From an uncultured Pseudomonadota bacterium (GTDB lineage: Bacteria > Myxococcota_A > UBA796 > SXON01): a stretch of DNA of 46,603 nt. Shown here in pieces: positions 1 through 7,438 of this stretch; positions within the stretch are counted from its first letter, which is position 1, and every line of letters begins with the position of its first letter. The notes below the pieces were generated by a model, which saw only the letters and a program-made list of their open reading frames with translations, had not been told where the DNA came from and searched no databases. The stretch lies in contig CAIUMM010000063.1 in NCBI GenBank assembly GCA_903900265.1, forward strand, positions 1-46,603, given 5' to 3'. Position numbers and translations under genes: made by a program.

Positions 1-1
1 G

Positions 2-346
2 GTCGCCATCTGCCGGCAGGTGCTTCGCGAGGGGGACCTGTTCACCCGTTGGGGAGGGGAGGAGTTTGCGATCCTGCTGCCGGATGCGCCGCCGCACATC
101 GCCGAGCAGGTCGCACACCGGATCCGGAGCGCGGTGCAGTCTGCGCGTCCGAACGTGCTCGAAGGGGCGAGCGTGACGGTCAGCATCGGCGTCGCGTCGG
201 TCGATCCCGACGCTCCCGACATCGTAGATGCCCAGCTCCGCGCCGATCTGGCTATGCTCGAAGCCAAGCGCGCAGGTCGCAATCAGTGCAGGGTCGCCCC
301 GCCCGTGACGCGGAGCGCTCCGCCGGTTGCGCTGAACGCGGGGTAG
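2..346 (+). CDS. Diguanylate cyclase, C-terminal part of a GGDEF domain (5' end outside window)
   Basis: The window opens inside this gene; the frame is open from base 2 and ends at TAG 344-346. The visible part is the second half of a GGDEF domain, which condenses two GTP into c-di-GMP. The active-site loop reads GGEEF and is preceded by REGD, the RxxD inhibitory site at the canonical spacing, so product inhibition is expected. The closing segment with DLAMLEAKRAGRN is the usual end of the fold. After it a short Pro/Ala tail of about 17 residues ends the protein. A GTG at base 20 could be mistaken for a start, but the homology continues upstream of it. The sensory N-terminus is not visible, so the input signal is unknown. 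Confidence 0.93.
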   Translation, partial: VAICRQVLREGDLFTRWGGEEFAILLPDAPPHIAEQVAHRIRSAVQSARPNVLEGASVTVSIGVASVDPDAPDIVDAQLRADLAMLEAKRAGRNQCRVAPPVTRSAPPVALNAG

Positions 347-431
347 GGCGCGGCTCGGGGAGCGCGCGGGTCGTCCTGTAGCATTCTGCGCTGCCCCTGC
401 ATCGGGGGCGCGCCTGTAGCCTGCGGCGCGG

Positions 432-437
432 TATACT
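432..437 (+). promoter_or_regulatory. Possible -10 element (TATACT)
   Basis: TATACT lies 28 bases before the GTG start of the GGDEF-EAL-monooxygenase gene, in the only A/T-rich spot of the 119-base gap. No good TTGACA-like -35 box stands 16-18 bases upstream, so this is a weak call. The same hexamer occurs 24 bases before the large repeat protein at 38488. Confidence 0.4.
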
Positions 438-452
438 GCGCCTCACGGAAGC

Positions 453-458
453 AAGGAG
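453..458 (+). promoter_or_regulatory. Ribosome binding site AAGGAG deciding a GTG start
   Basis: AAGGAG ends 7 bases before GTG 466-468. It is the strongest Shine-Dalgarno match near the start and fixes GTG 466 as the start of the fusion gene. Confidence 0.75.
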
Positions 459-465
459 CCCGGCG

Positions 466-3400
466 GTGTCGCCCATTGATCCATCGCCGACGTCGTCCCC
501 GTCGACGACTCCGACCGCTCTGAGCGGTGAGCCCACGGCGATTTTGGCCGCGCTTCGGGATCGGCTGACCGAAGCCGCTCTGCACCGGTTTGATGTGGCG
601 GTCGCGGTCGGGATGCTGGTGGAGGCGTTGCAGGCGCTGGGGATGGAGCCGCGTCGCGTCAGCCTCGCGGTGCTCTCGCTGCACCCTTCGTTGGCGGGCG
701 TGGGCTTTGTGTGGTCACGAGGGGGAGGGGATGTCACCCGCACCGATCGACCCTGGGGTTTTCTGGAGACGCCTGAGCACAAGGCCAGCGCGCTGCAGGA
801 GGTGATGACCACGCGTCAGACGCTGCGCTTGCGCCTCGGAGAGGGCGAGGGCGTGACGCGCTTTCCGGTTTTGAAGGAGTTCCTACAGCAGGGCGCAACC
901 GACTACGTCGCTTTCCCGCTCTCGTCGGCGCGGGAGGACGTCCACGTCTGTACGATCTGGACGGACCGAGCGGGGGGCTGGTCCGACGAGGATGTGCAGC
1001 GCGTCCAGGGGGTGATGCCGACGCTTGCGCTGCTGATCGAGGTTTTTGAGGCCCACCGGCTCACGTCCCGTGAGCGCATGGACCTGCTGCTGCTCGCTCA
1101 CACCGACCCCATGACGCGCCTGCTCAACCGGCATGGCATCTTCCTCGAAGCCGAAAACCGCTTCGGCGAGGGCCGGCCGTGCATCGCGGTCTACCTTGAT
1201 CTGGACGGCATCAAGAGCGTCAACGATCGCATGGGGCATCACTTCGGTGATCGCGTGATCAAAGGCGCAGCCGATCGCATCACCGCGTGTCTCCCGCCGG
1301 GCGCGGTCGCTGGGCGCATGGGCGGCGACGAGTTTCTGGTCTACGCCGATGCATCCCACGAAGACCTGCCGGACATCCTCTGCGCGGCCTTGGCCGAGGT
1401 CTACGTCGTCAACGATTCGCGCTTCAGCGTCACCGCGAGCGTGGGCAGCGCGGCCTACGCGCCGGTGTCGATGGCTGAGCTCTCCCGGCGCGCCGATCTG
1501 GCGATGCTGGAGTCCAAGCGGGGCGGCAAGAACCGAGTCGTCCGCTATCAAGAGGACACCGACGTTCGTCACGCACGCGGCGAGCTGATCGGCCGGTTGC
1601 TCACCACAGCGCTGACGCGCAATGAGATTCACATCGTCGTGCAGCCGATCTTGAACCTCTCCACCGGGGGGGTGACCCACGGCGAGTGTCTGGTGCGGTG
1701 GGTTTCGCCCGAGTTAGGCGAGGTGTCCCCGGACGAGTTCGTGCCGGTCGCGGAGCAGTCGGACTCCATCAAGCTGCTCGACCGCTTCGTGCTTCAAGAG
1801 GCGTTGAAGTTGTTGGTCCGGATGCGGGACGAGTGCGCCGAGCCGATCCCACTCGCGATCAACGTGTCCGCGCGGGACGCCTCGCTGGCCTCCTTGGGAG
1901 CGGACGTGCTGCGCGGCTTGCGCGAGTACGACGTCCACCCCAGTCAGCTGATCATCGAGCTGACCGAATCGGTGTTCATCGATCGCTTCAACGAGGCCGC
2001 CGCACGCTTGAACGAGCTCCGGGAGAACGGGGTCGCCATCGCGCTCGATGACTTTGGCACGGGCTACTCGTCGTTGTCCTATCTGCAACGGCTCTATTTT
2101 GACTATGTGAAGATCGATCGCAGCCTCGTCGCCGCGTTGCCCAGCCAGCGCACCCACGCGATCATCGAGAGCGTCGTCGGGCTTGGGCGCTCCCTCGAGG
2201 CGCGGGTGATCGCGGAAGGCGTAGAGACTCAAGATCAGCGCGACAGTCTGGTCTCGCTGGGCTGCGAGTTTGCGCAGGGCTTTCTGTACTGCCGACCGCT
2301 CGACGTAGAGGCCTGGGTCGATCTGGTGAGGTCTGGTCGCCGCTTGCGGGTGCAGTTGACGGGGCCGGAACCAAAGGCGGCCCCTGCGGTATCGCCCCGC
2401 AACTCGGGGACCTGGACCATCCCGCCCAAGCGCGGAAAGAAGGTGGCCGTGCTGGGCGGCGGGGTCGCCGGCATGGCGATCGCGGCGCGATTGATCCGCT
2501 CGGGATGGGACGTGCGCTTGTACGAGCGCTCCGAACCGGTAGAGCGCGGTGGCAAAGGCTTTCTTTTGCTGCCCAACGGCGTTGAGGCGGCGCAGCGGTT
2601 GGGTATCTGGGACGCGATGGCGGAGCTCGGGCATCCGCTGAACAGCTTGGAGCTGCGGACTCCGAGCGGCGGCGTCATCCGCACCGAAGGACTCGAAGCT
2701 ACCGGCTTTGAACACGGTAAGTTCGCGTCTTTGCTGCTGCGGGGAATGCCGGTAGGTGCGGTGTCTTGGGGAAAGGCGGTCACCTCGGTGGTGCGCGATG
2801 CACGGGGCATGGTGACCTCCGCTCAGCTGCAAGACGGCAGCTCGATCGAAGCCGATGTGTTCATCGCTGCAGACGGCAACCGCTCGGTGGTCCGAAACGC
2901 GATCTACCCCGACCTGAAGTTGGGGTTGGACATGGTGCACGAGCTGGTGTGCGCGATCGAGGCGCCTGATCTGGTGCGGTCGATGAACGGCAAGTTCCTC
3001 AAGTTTGTCGATGTGAAACGGGCGTTAGCCGTAGGGATTGTTCCTTGCAACGCGCGCTCGGTGATCTGGTTCCTCCAGGTCGACGCTTCGGCGGTGCGCC
3101 TCGACGGGTTGGACCCATCCGGTCGCTCGGCGTTGGTCCGCGAGCTGGTGGGCGACTGGTCGCTCCCTGTGTTGGATTTGATCCTGCGGACCAACTTTGG
3201 CAGGAGCTATGTTTGGCGGACCGCAGATATGGATCCGCTCCCCGCGCTTGCAACGGGAAACCTCGCTTTTGTCGGCGACTCCGGGCATCCGTTGCTGCCG
3301 TTCACCAGCCAAGGCGTGGCGTCGGCGTTGGTCGACGCGGTGGCGCTGGGCGACATGATGGACCTTTTTCCGAACGATATCCCCACGGCGTTCCAGTGCT

Positions 3401-3540
3401 ATTCGGATGAGCGCCTGCCCGAGGTCACCGCGCTGCAGCTGGCAGGTCAGAAGCTGCGCCGCGCGTTCCTGGAGCGCGGGGCCTCCGGCGAGGAGACCGC
3501 TACGCCGCTGGTCAACCGGAATTTTCGAAATATCCCATGA
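466..3540 (+). CDS. GGDEF-EAL protein fused to a class A FAD-dependent monooxygenase, with N-terminal sensor region
   Basis: This 1024-residue protein has three parts. Residues about 30-200 are an uncharacterised sensor region resembling the N-terminus of the cyclase at 6194. Residues 205-375 are GGDEF with an intact GGDEF loop (286-290) but no RxxD inhibitory site (Pro and Ala at those positions). Residues 385-640 are an EAL phosphodiesterase domain: the signature is ECL (407-409), and the metal and catalytic motifs ELTES, DDFGTGYSS, KID, AEGVE and AQGF are all present, so activity is likely. From residue 658 a complete flavoprotein monooxygenase follows: GGGVAG nucleotide-binding loop (664-669), the ADGNRSVVR 'DG' motif and the GDSGHPLLPFTSQG FAD/ribityl motif. 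Such enzymes hydroxylate small aromatic or related substrates using NAD(P)H; the substrate here is not deducible. No membrane segment is seen, so it should be cytosolic. The reading frame is open across the joint, with a Pro/Lys-rich linker at about 635-657. The neighbouring aminotransferase-fold gene follows after 7 bases. Confidence 0.93.
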   Translation: MSPIDPSPTSSPSTTPTALSGEPTAILAALRDRLTEAALHRFDVAVAVGMLVEALQALGMEPRRVSLAVLSLHPSLAGVGFVWSRGGGDVTRTDRPWGFLETPEHKASALQEVMTTRQTLRLRLGEGEGVTRFPVLKEFLQQGATDYVAFPLSSAREDVHVCTIWTDRAGGWSDEDVQRVQGVMPTLALLIEVFEAHRLTSRERMDLLLLAHTDPMTRLLNRHGIFLEAENRFGEGRPCIAVYLDLDGIKSVNDRMGHHFGDRVIKGAADRITACLPPGAVAGRMGGDEFLVYADASHEDLPDILCAALAEVYVVNDSRFSVTASVGSAAYAPVSMAELSRRADLAMLESKRGGKNRVVRYQEDTDVRHARGELIGRLLTTALTRNEIHIVVQPILNLSTGGVTHGECLVRWVSPELGEVSPDEFVPVAEQSDSIKLLDRFVLQEALKLLVRMRDECAEPIPLAINVSARDASLASLGADVLRGLREYDVHPSQLIIELTESVFIDRFNEAAARLNELRENGVAIALDDFGTGYSSLSYLQRLYFDYVKIDRSLVAALPSQRTHAIIESVVGLGRSLEARVIAEGVETQDQRDSLVSLGCEFAQGFLYCRPLDVEAWVDLVRSGRRLRVQLTGPEPKAAPAVSPRNSGTWTIPPKRGKKVAVLGGGVAGMAIAARLIRSGWDVRLYERSEPVERGGKGFLLLPNGVEAAQRLGIWDAMAELGHPLNSLELRTPSGGVIRTEGLEATGFEHGKFASLLLRGMPVGAVSWGKAVTSVVRDARGMVTSAQLQDGSSIEADVFIAADGNRSVVRNAIYPDLKLGLDMVHELVCAIEAPDLVRSMNGKFLKFVDVKRALAVGIVPCNARSVIWFLQVDASAVRLDGLDPSGRSALVRELVGDWSLPVLDLILRTNFGRSYVWRTADMDPLPALATGNLAFVGDSGHPLLPFTSQGVASALVDAVALGDMMDLFPNDIPTAFQCYSDERLPEVTALQLAGQKLRRAFLERGASGEETATPLVNRNFRNIP

Positions 3541-3547
3541 GCGTTGC

Positions 3548-4729
3548 ATGACCCCTGGCCCCTTCGCCGACGACCAAGTCCCTTTTGATCTGCTGCGTAA
3601 GCGGGCGTTCAACCTCCGCTGGGCCACGTTGCCGCCCGACGTGATCCCGCTCACCGCCGCCGATCCCGATTTTGCGGTCGCGCCGCCGATTCGCCAGGCG
3701 ATCGCTGACTTTGCGCTCAGCGGCGTGTACTCCTACGGGCCCGCCGAGGGTCTACCTGACTTTCGTAGCGCCTGTGCCGCGATGGTTGGGCGTCGCAAGG
3801 GGCTAAACGTCGCGCCCGAGCAAGTGCTCGCGGTGGACAGCGCCGCCGCGGGCATGTTGCACGTCGCGCGCTTGACCATCCAGCCGGGTGACGAAGCGAT
3901 CGTCTTTGACCCTGTGGATTTTCTGTTCAAAGCCGCGGTAGAGGCCGCCGGCGGGACGGTGCGCTTGCTGCCGGTCGACGCCCGCACCGGCGCCATCGAT
4001 CTGGCCGCGCTGCCGGGCTTGCTCACGCCGCGCACCCGGCTTTTGGGCGTCTGCAACCCGATGAACCCGGTGGGGCGCGTGCTCACCCCGCAGGAGCTGC
4101 AAGTGCTGGGCGACTTCGCGGTCGCGAACGATCTCTGGGTGTTGAACGACGAGATCTGGAGCGACATCGTCTACGCGCCGCACCGGTTTACCAGCTTGCC
4201 TACCTTGTCCCCGGCGATCGCGGCCCGGTGTTTTACGGTCTACGGCTTCTCCAAGACCTTCGGCCTCGCCGGCCTGCGCGTGGGCTTCGTGATCGCGCCG
4301 ACCGAGCGGACGTTCGCGGAGCTGCTGGATGTCTCGCTGGCGCGCACCACGATGAGCGGCGTGAGCACGCTCTCGCAGGTCGCGGCGATCGCGGCGTGTA
4401 CGTCAGGTTGGGATTGGGCGGGCGGCTTTCTCAGCCACCTGACGCGGATGCGCGACCTCGCGGTGGGCGCGCTCCAAGCGGTGCCGGGCGTGCAGGTTCG
4501 CGCGCCCGAAGGCACCTACGTGATCTTCCCGCGCGTAGCGGATTTGGGTGTGGACTCCGAGCGCTTGTGCGAGGCGCTGCTGACCGAAGCGCGCGTGGCG
4601 GTGGTGCCGGGCGCGGCGCGCTGGTTCGGACCTGGCGCGGAGGGGCACTTGAGGGTGTGCGTGTCGACGTCTGAGGCGGTGCTGACCACCGGCTTGCAGC
4701 GCCTGACCGATCACCTGCGGCGCGTGTGA
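3548..4729 (+). CDS. PLP-dependent aminotransferase class I/II (possibly MalY/PatB-like)
   Basis: The 393-residue protein is a fold-type I PLP enzyme. It shows the AADPDF N-terminal motif, the YGPAEGLPDFR substrate-loop region, CNPMNPVGR, NDEIWSDIVY (PLP-binding Asp and Tyr), SKTFGLAGLR with the Schiff-base Lys at residue 236, and a C-terminal HLRVC carboxylate-binding Arg. Length is normal for the family. The opening resembles both aspartate aminotransferases and MalY/PatB cystathionine beta-lyases; I cannot tell transamination from beta-elimination by eye. I start at ATG 3548 because family homology begins just after it, and an open frame from 3407 would run back into the preceding gene. 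There is no clear Shine-Dalgarno site and only 7 bases separate it from the monooxygenase fusion stop, so translation is probably coupled. This makes a shared metabolic step with the flavoenzyme plausible (inference). Confidence 0.9.
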   Translation: MTPGPFADDQVPFDLLRKRAFNLRWATLPPDVIPLTAADPDFAVAPPIRQAIADFALSGVYSYGPAEGLPDFRSACAAMVGRRKGLNVAPEQVLAVDSAAAGMLHVARLTIQPGDEAIVFDPVDFLFKAAVEAAGGTVRLLPVDARTGAIDLAALPGLLTPRTRLLGVCNPMNPVGRVLTPQELQVLGDFAVANDLWVLNDEIWSDIVYAPHRFTSLPTLSPAIAARCFTVYGFSKTFGLAGLRVGFVIAPTERTFAELLDVSLARTTMSGVSTLSQVAAIAACTSGWDWAGGFLSHLTRMRDLAVGALQAVPGVQVRAPEGTYVIFPRVADLGVDSERLCEALLTEARVAVVPGAARWFGPGAEGHLRVCVSTSEAVLTTGLQRLTDHLRRV

Positions 4730-5808
4730 TGCGGAACGGTGGGGCACCAACCGCGTGGATCACGGCGCTGCTTTTGAGCCTCGGCGTGGGTTGTGTCCCA
4801 AGCGAGAGCCCGGAGGTGCGCGTGGCGGGATCGGGATCCAACCCCGGCGGTGGCGACTCCCACGGGAACGACGCGGCGCATTCGGGCGATTCCACCCCCG
4901 ACTCCAACGTAGATTCCAACGTGGATTCTGGCGCCGACTCCGGGGTTTTGTCGCTGCGCGTCGCGGTGGTGTCCGACCTCAACGGATCCTACGGATCGAC
5001 CTCCTACAGCAGCGACGTCGACGCTGCGGTATCGGCGATCCTCGCGGATCCTCCCGATCTGGTGCTCTCGACCGGAGACATGGTGGCCGGCCAAAAGTCG
5101 GGGCTGGACTACGCGGCGATGTGGGACGGTTTTCACGAAGCGGTGTCCGATCGCCTCGCCGCCGCGCGTATCCCTTTTGCGGTCACGCCCGGCAACCACG
5201 ACGCCTCGGGCTACGCCGGCTACGAGGGCGAGCGCGACGTCTTTGAAGCGACTTGGGCCGATCGCAAGCCCGATCTCGACTTTGTAGACGACGCCCACTA
5301 CCCGTTCCGCTATGCCTTCCGCATGAACAACGTGCTGTTTGTCTCGCTGGACGACACGCTGGTCGGGCCCCTCGACAGCGCACAATCGGCCTGGCTGGCG
5401 GATGTGCTCGACACCCCCGCCGCCGCCCGAATCGTGTACGGGCATGTGCCGCTCTACCCGTTCACCGAAGGCCGTCAGACCGAAGCGCTCTTTGACAGCG
5501 ATCTTGAAGATCTGCTCGTCGCCCACAACGTCACCGCGTTCATCAGCGGGCACCACCACGCCTATTACCCCGGCCGCCGCGGCGCCTTGCGACTTGTGGG
5601 CACCGCTTGCCTCGGCGACGGCCCCCGCGCGCTGCTGGGAACGTCGCAGACCTCCGAGCGCGCCGTGCTCAGGCTCACCCTCACCGAAGGCGCGATCGAC
5701 ACGCTGGACGCCTACGCGGGAGACGGCTTTGATACGGTGATCCAGCGCTCCAGCCTGCCGGTGTCGGTCGGCAGCGGGGGAGATGTGATCGACCGGGATG
5801 ATCGGTAG
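4729..5808 (+). CDS. Lipoprotein calcineurin-like metallophosphoesterase
   Basis: The start ATG overlaps the upstream stop by one base (TGATG), so it is co-translated with the aminotransferase-fold gene. The first 21 residues form a hydrophobic export signal ending in GVGC, with Cys22 as the probable lipid-attachment site. Residues 43-72 are an Asp/Ser/Asn-rich linker. The catalytic domain (77-340) has the calcineurin-like order of metal motifs: SDLNG (83-86, the usual DxH replaced by DxN), TGDMV, PGNHD and GHHHAYYPG. The enzyme should hydrolyse a phosphoester at the outer membrane or cell surface; the substrate is unknown. The DLNG variant and the following GSTSYSSDV resemble a recognisable subfamily of bacterial phosphoesterases rather than a damaged site. 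A GTG three bases upstream is an alternative start. Confidence 0.9.
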   Translation: MRNGGAPTAWITALLLSLGVGCVPSESPEVRVAGSGSNPGGGDSHGNDAAHSGDSTPDSNVDSNVDSGADSGVLSLRVAVVSDLNGSYGSTSYSSDVDAAVSAILADPPDLVLSTGDMVAGQKSGLDYAAMWDGFHEAVSDRLAAARIPFAVTPGNHDASGYAGYEGERDVFEATWADRKPDLDFVDDAHYPFRYAFRMNNVLFVSLDDTLVGPLDSAQSAWLADVLDTPAAARIVYGHVPLYPFTEGRQTEALFDSDLEDLLVAHNVTAFISGHHHAYYPGRRGALRLVGTACLGDGPRALLGTSQTSERAVLRLTLTEGAIDTLDAYAGDGFDTVIQRSSLPVSVGSGGDVIDRDDR

Positions 5809-5846
5809 CGTGACCTGACCCGCTTGCGGGGTGGGAAGGCGCGCGG

Positions 5847-5860
5847 GCAACCGAGGTTGC
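5847..5860 (+). terminator. Short hairpin after the phosphoesterase gene
   Basis: GCAAC and GTTGC form a 5-bp stem around CGAG (one more C-G pair is possible with a tighter loop). A second GC stem, CCCGC/GCGGG, lies at 5819-5830. Neither has a T-run, so factor-independent termination is only suggested. Confidence 0.35.
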
Positions 5861-5861
5861 G

Positions 5862-6114
5862 GTGCAGTGCGGCGTTGTGCTGCGCACGTTGTTTGCGCAT
5901 CCCCTGATCTGGGCGCTGCTGGCGTTGTTGAGCATGTGTGGCATGGACGGCGCCGGGGCGATTACCGACGGCGTGTTCCTGGTCCCAACCCCACGACGTG
6001 CGCGTGGGCGCTCGGGCCTATCGAAGCGTTCGAATCCTGCTTCCCGTCGCAGACCGGGCGGTGCGCTACGAGGGCGCGGCGATGCAGCGGTTGGCGGCGG
6101 CGTTGGGAGGGTAG
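5862..6114 (+). pseudogene. Possible small exported protein interrupted by a frameshift
   Basis: The 385-base gap between the phosphoesterase and the cyclase holds two coding-like stretches in adjoining frames. The first, from GTG 5862, encodes a basic start, a strong hydrophobic segment (LIWALLALLSM) and GAGAITDGVFLVPTP. The second, in the next frame from 5992 to TAG 6112-6114, reads HDVRVGARAYRSVRILLP and ends in LAAALGG, with the GC-rich third codon positions seen in real genes here. They meet at a CCCC run (5989-5992), where a one-base change would join them into about 83 residues. No family is recognised. It could be a decayed gene, a sequencing error or chance. Confidence 0.35.
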
Positions 6115-6162
6115 TGGGCTGTGGGCGGTTTGCGCAGTCTACGAGTTCCAGGGAGGCGATTG

Positions 6163-6189
6163 GTGAGCACGCGATCGGTTAGTCGCTGA
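6163..6189 (+). promoter_or_regulatory. Possible leader micro-ORF before the cyclase gene
   Basis: GTG 6163 stands behind GGGAGG (6151-6156), a far better ribosome site than anything before the cyclase start. It opens a frame of 8 codons (MSTRSVSR) ending at TGA 6187-6189, only 4 bases before GTG 6194. Such spacing would allow ribosomes to terminate and restart on the cyclase. It is not in the cyclase frame. Confidence 0.35.
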
Positions 6190-6193
6190 AATC

Positions 6194-7438
6194 GTGTCTG
6201 TACCCACCTTGCTCGACATGCCCGCTGCGGCCGCCGCCGTGCTGCTCGCTCCCGATGCCCGCCGCACGCCGGTGGCAGACGTCATCGACGCGGTAGTCCG
6301 CGCGCTCCGCGAGCAGGACGGCATCCCCATTGACCGCGCCAGCTTCTCGCTGCCGATGTTGCACCCCGAGGTGCGCAGCACGCAGTTCATCTGGGAGCCC
6401 GGGGTCGGCTCGCGCTCGATCCAGCGCACCTACGCGTCAGCGACGGCTGTCCTGTACAAGCGCAGCCCGATTTATCCGCTGTACACCGGCGCCGCCGATG
6501 TGATCCGGCACCGCATCGTCCCGGATGAAACCCCGCGGCCGTACCCCATCCTCGACGAGCTCGCGGCCGAGGGCTTCACCGACTACCTTGCGGCGGTCGC
6601 GCCGGCCGATACGTCATGGGAGCGGGCGCCGGGCAGCTGGGCGACGCGCGCTCCGGGGGGCTTTGCCGAGGAGCAGGTGCGCGGCCTGCTGGCGTTGATG
6701 CCCTTGTTAGGACTCGTGCTCACCACGTTTGCGCAGCGCTCTTCGACGCGCGCGTTGCTGGAGACCTACCTCGGCTCGGACGCCGCCTCGCGCGTGCTGG
6801 ATGGTCACATCCGGCGGGGGGAGATCGTCGATGTCGAGGCTGCGGTCTGTTTTTGCGACTTGCGGAACTTCACCGAGCTTTCGCAGCAGCTCGAACAGGC
6901 CGAGCTGATCGAGCTTTTGGACGACGCGTTCGGCGCGGTCGTGGGCGCGGTAGAGGCCGAGCGCGGGGACGTGCTGAAGTTCATCGGCGATGCGGTGCTC
7001 GCGGTCTTTCGCGTGGAGGGCGACGAGGCTGCGCGCGTCGACGCGGTGACGCGCGCCTTTCGTGCGGCGTGCGGCGCGCTGGAGCGCGCGTCAGCGCTGC
7101 ACCTGGAGCGTCTGGCAGCCGGGAAGGCGCCGATGGTCATCGGCCTCTCGCTGCACCTTGGGCACGTCGCGTACGGGAACATCGGGTCGCCCACCCGGCT
7201 GGACTTCACGGTGATCGGCGCGGCCGTCAACCTCGCGAGTCGCCTCGAGGGGCTTTGCCGCACCTTGGGCTACCCGATCGTCATGAGCGATGCCGTCGCG
7301 TCCCGATTGGGCGCTGCACCGCTCGTAGATGCCGGAAGTCACCCGCTGAAGGGGATCGCCGAGCCGGTGCACGTGTGGGCCGTGACCGAAGGCGCCGCCG
7401 CAGAGTCGGCGTTGAACTCGGCTACTGAACGGTCCTAA
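6194..7438 (+). CDS. Class III adenylate/guanylate cyclase with uncharacterised N-terminal sensor region
   Basis: The 414-residue protein makes a cyclic nucleotide (cAMP most likely) from NTP. The catalytic domain spans about 205-400: CFCDLRNFTE carries the first metal Asp, KFIGDAVLAVF the second, and RLDFTVIGAAVNLASRLE covers the substrate and transition-state region, ending with the HPLKGIAEPVHVW closing strand. Residues about 30-185 form a region with HPEV, FIWEPG, YPILDELAAEGFTDYLA, APGGF and LMPLLGLVL. Cyclases of rhizobia carry a similar region, and the GGDEF-EAL-monooxygenase protein at 466 has a related one. No membrane segment is seen. GTG 6194 lacks a Shine-Dalgarno site; ATG 6218 is an alternative. 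The 3' end overlaps the stop of the convergent hybrid kinase by 17 bases. Confidence 0.93.
   Translation: MSVPTLLDMPAAAAAVLLAPDARRTPVADVIDAVVRALREQDGIPIDRASFSLPMLHPEVRSTQFIWEPGVGSRSIQRTYASATAVLYKRSPIYPLYTGAADVIRHRIVPDETPRPYPILDELAAEGFTDYLAAVAPADTSWERAPGSWATRAPGGFAEEQVRGLLALMPLLGLVLTTFAQRSSTRALLETYLGSDAASRVLDGHIRRGEIVDVEAAVCFCDLRNFTELSQQLEQAELIELLDDAFGAVVGAVEAERGDVLKFIGDAVLAVFRVEGDEAARVDAVTRAFRAACGALERASALHLERLAAGKAPMVIGLSLHLGHVAYGNIGSPTRLDFTVIGAAVNLASRLEGLCRTLGYPIVMSDAVASRLGAAPLVDAGSHPLKGIAEPVHVWAVTEGAAAESALNSATERS

Noticed and set aside
3407..3547. Upstream extension of the aminotransferase-fold gene
   Set aside because: The extra codons overlap the monooxygenase end out of frame and give Cys/Arg/Ser-rich sequence without homology.
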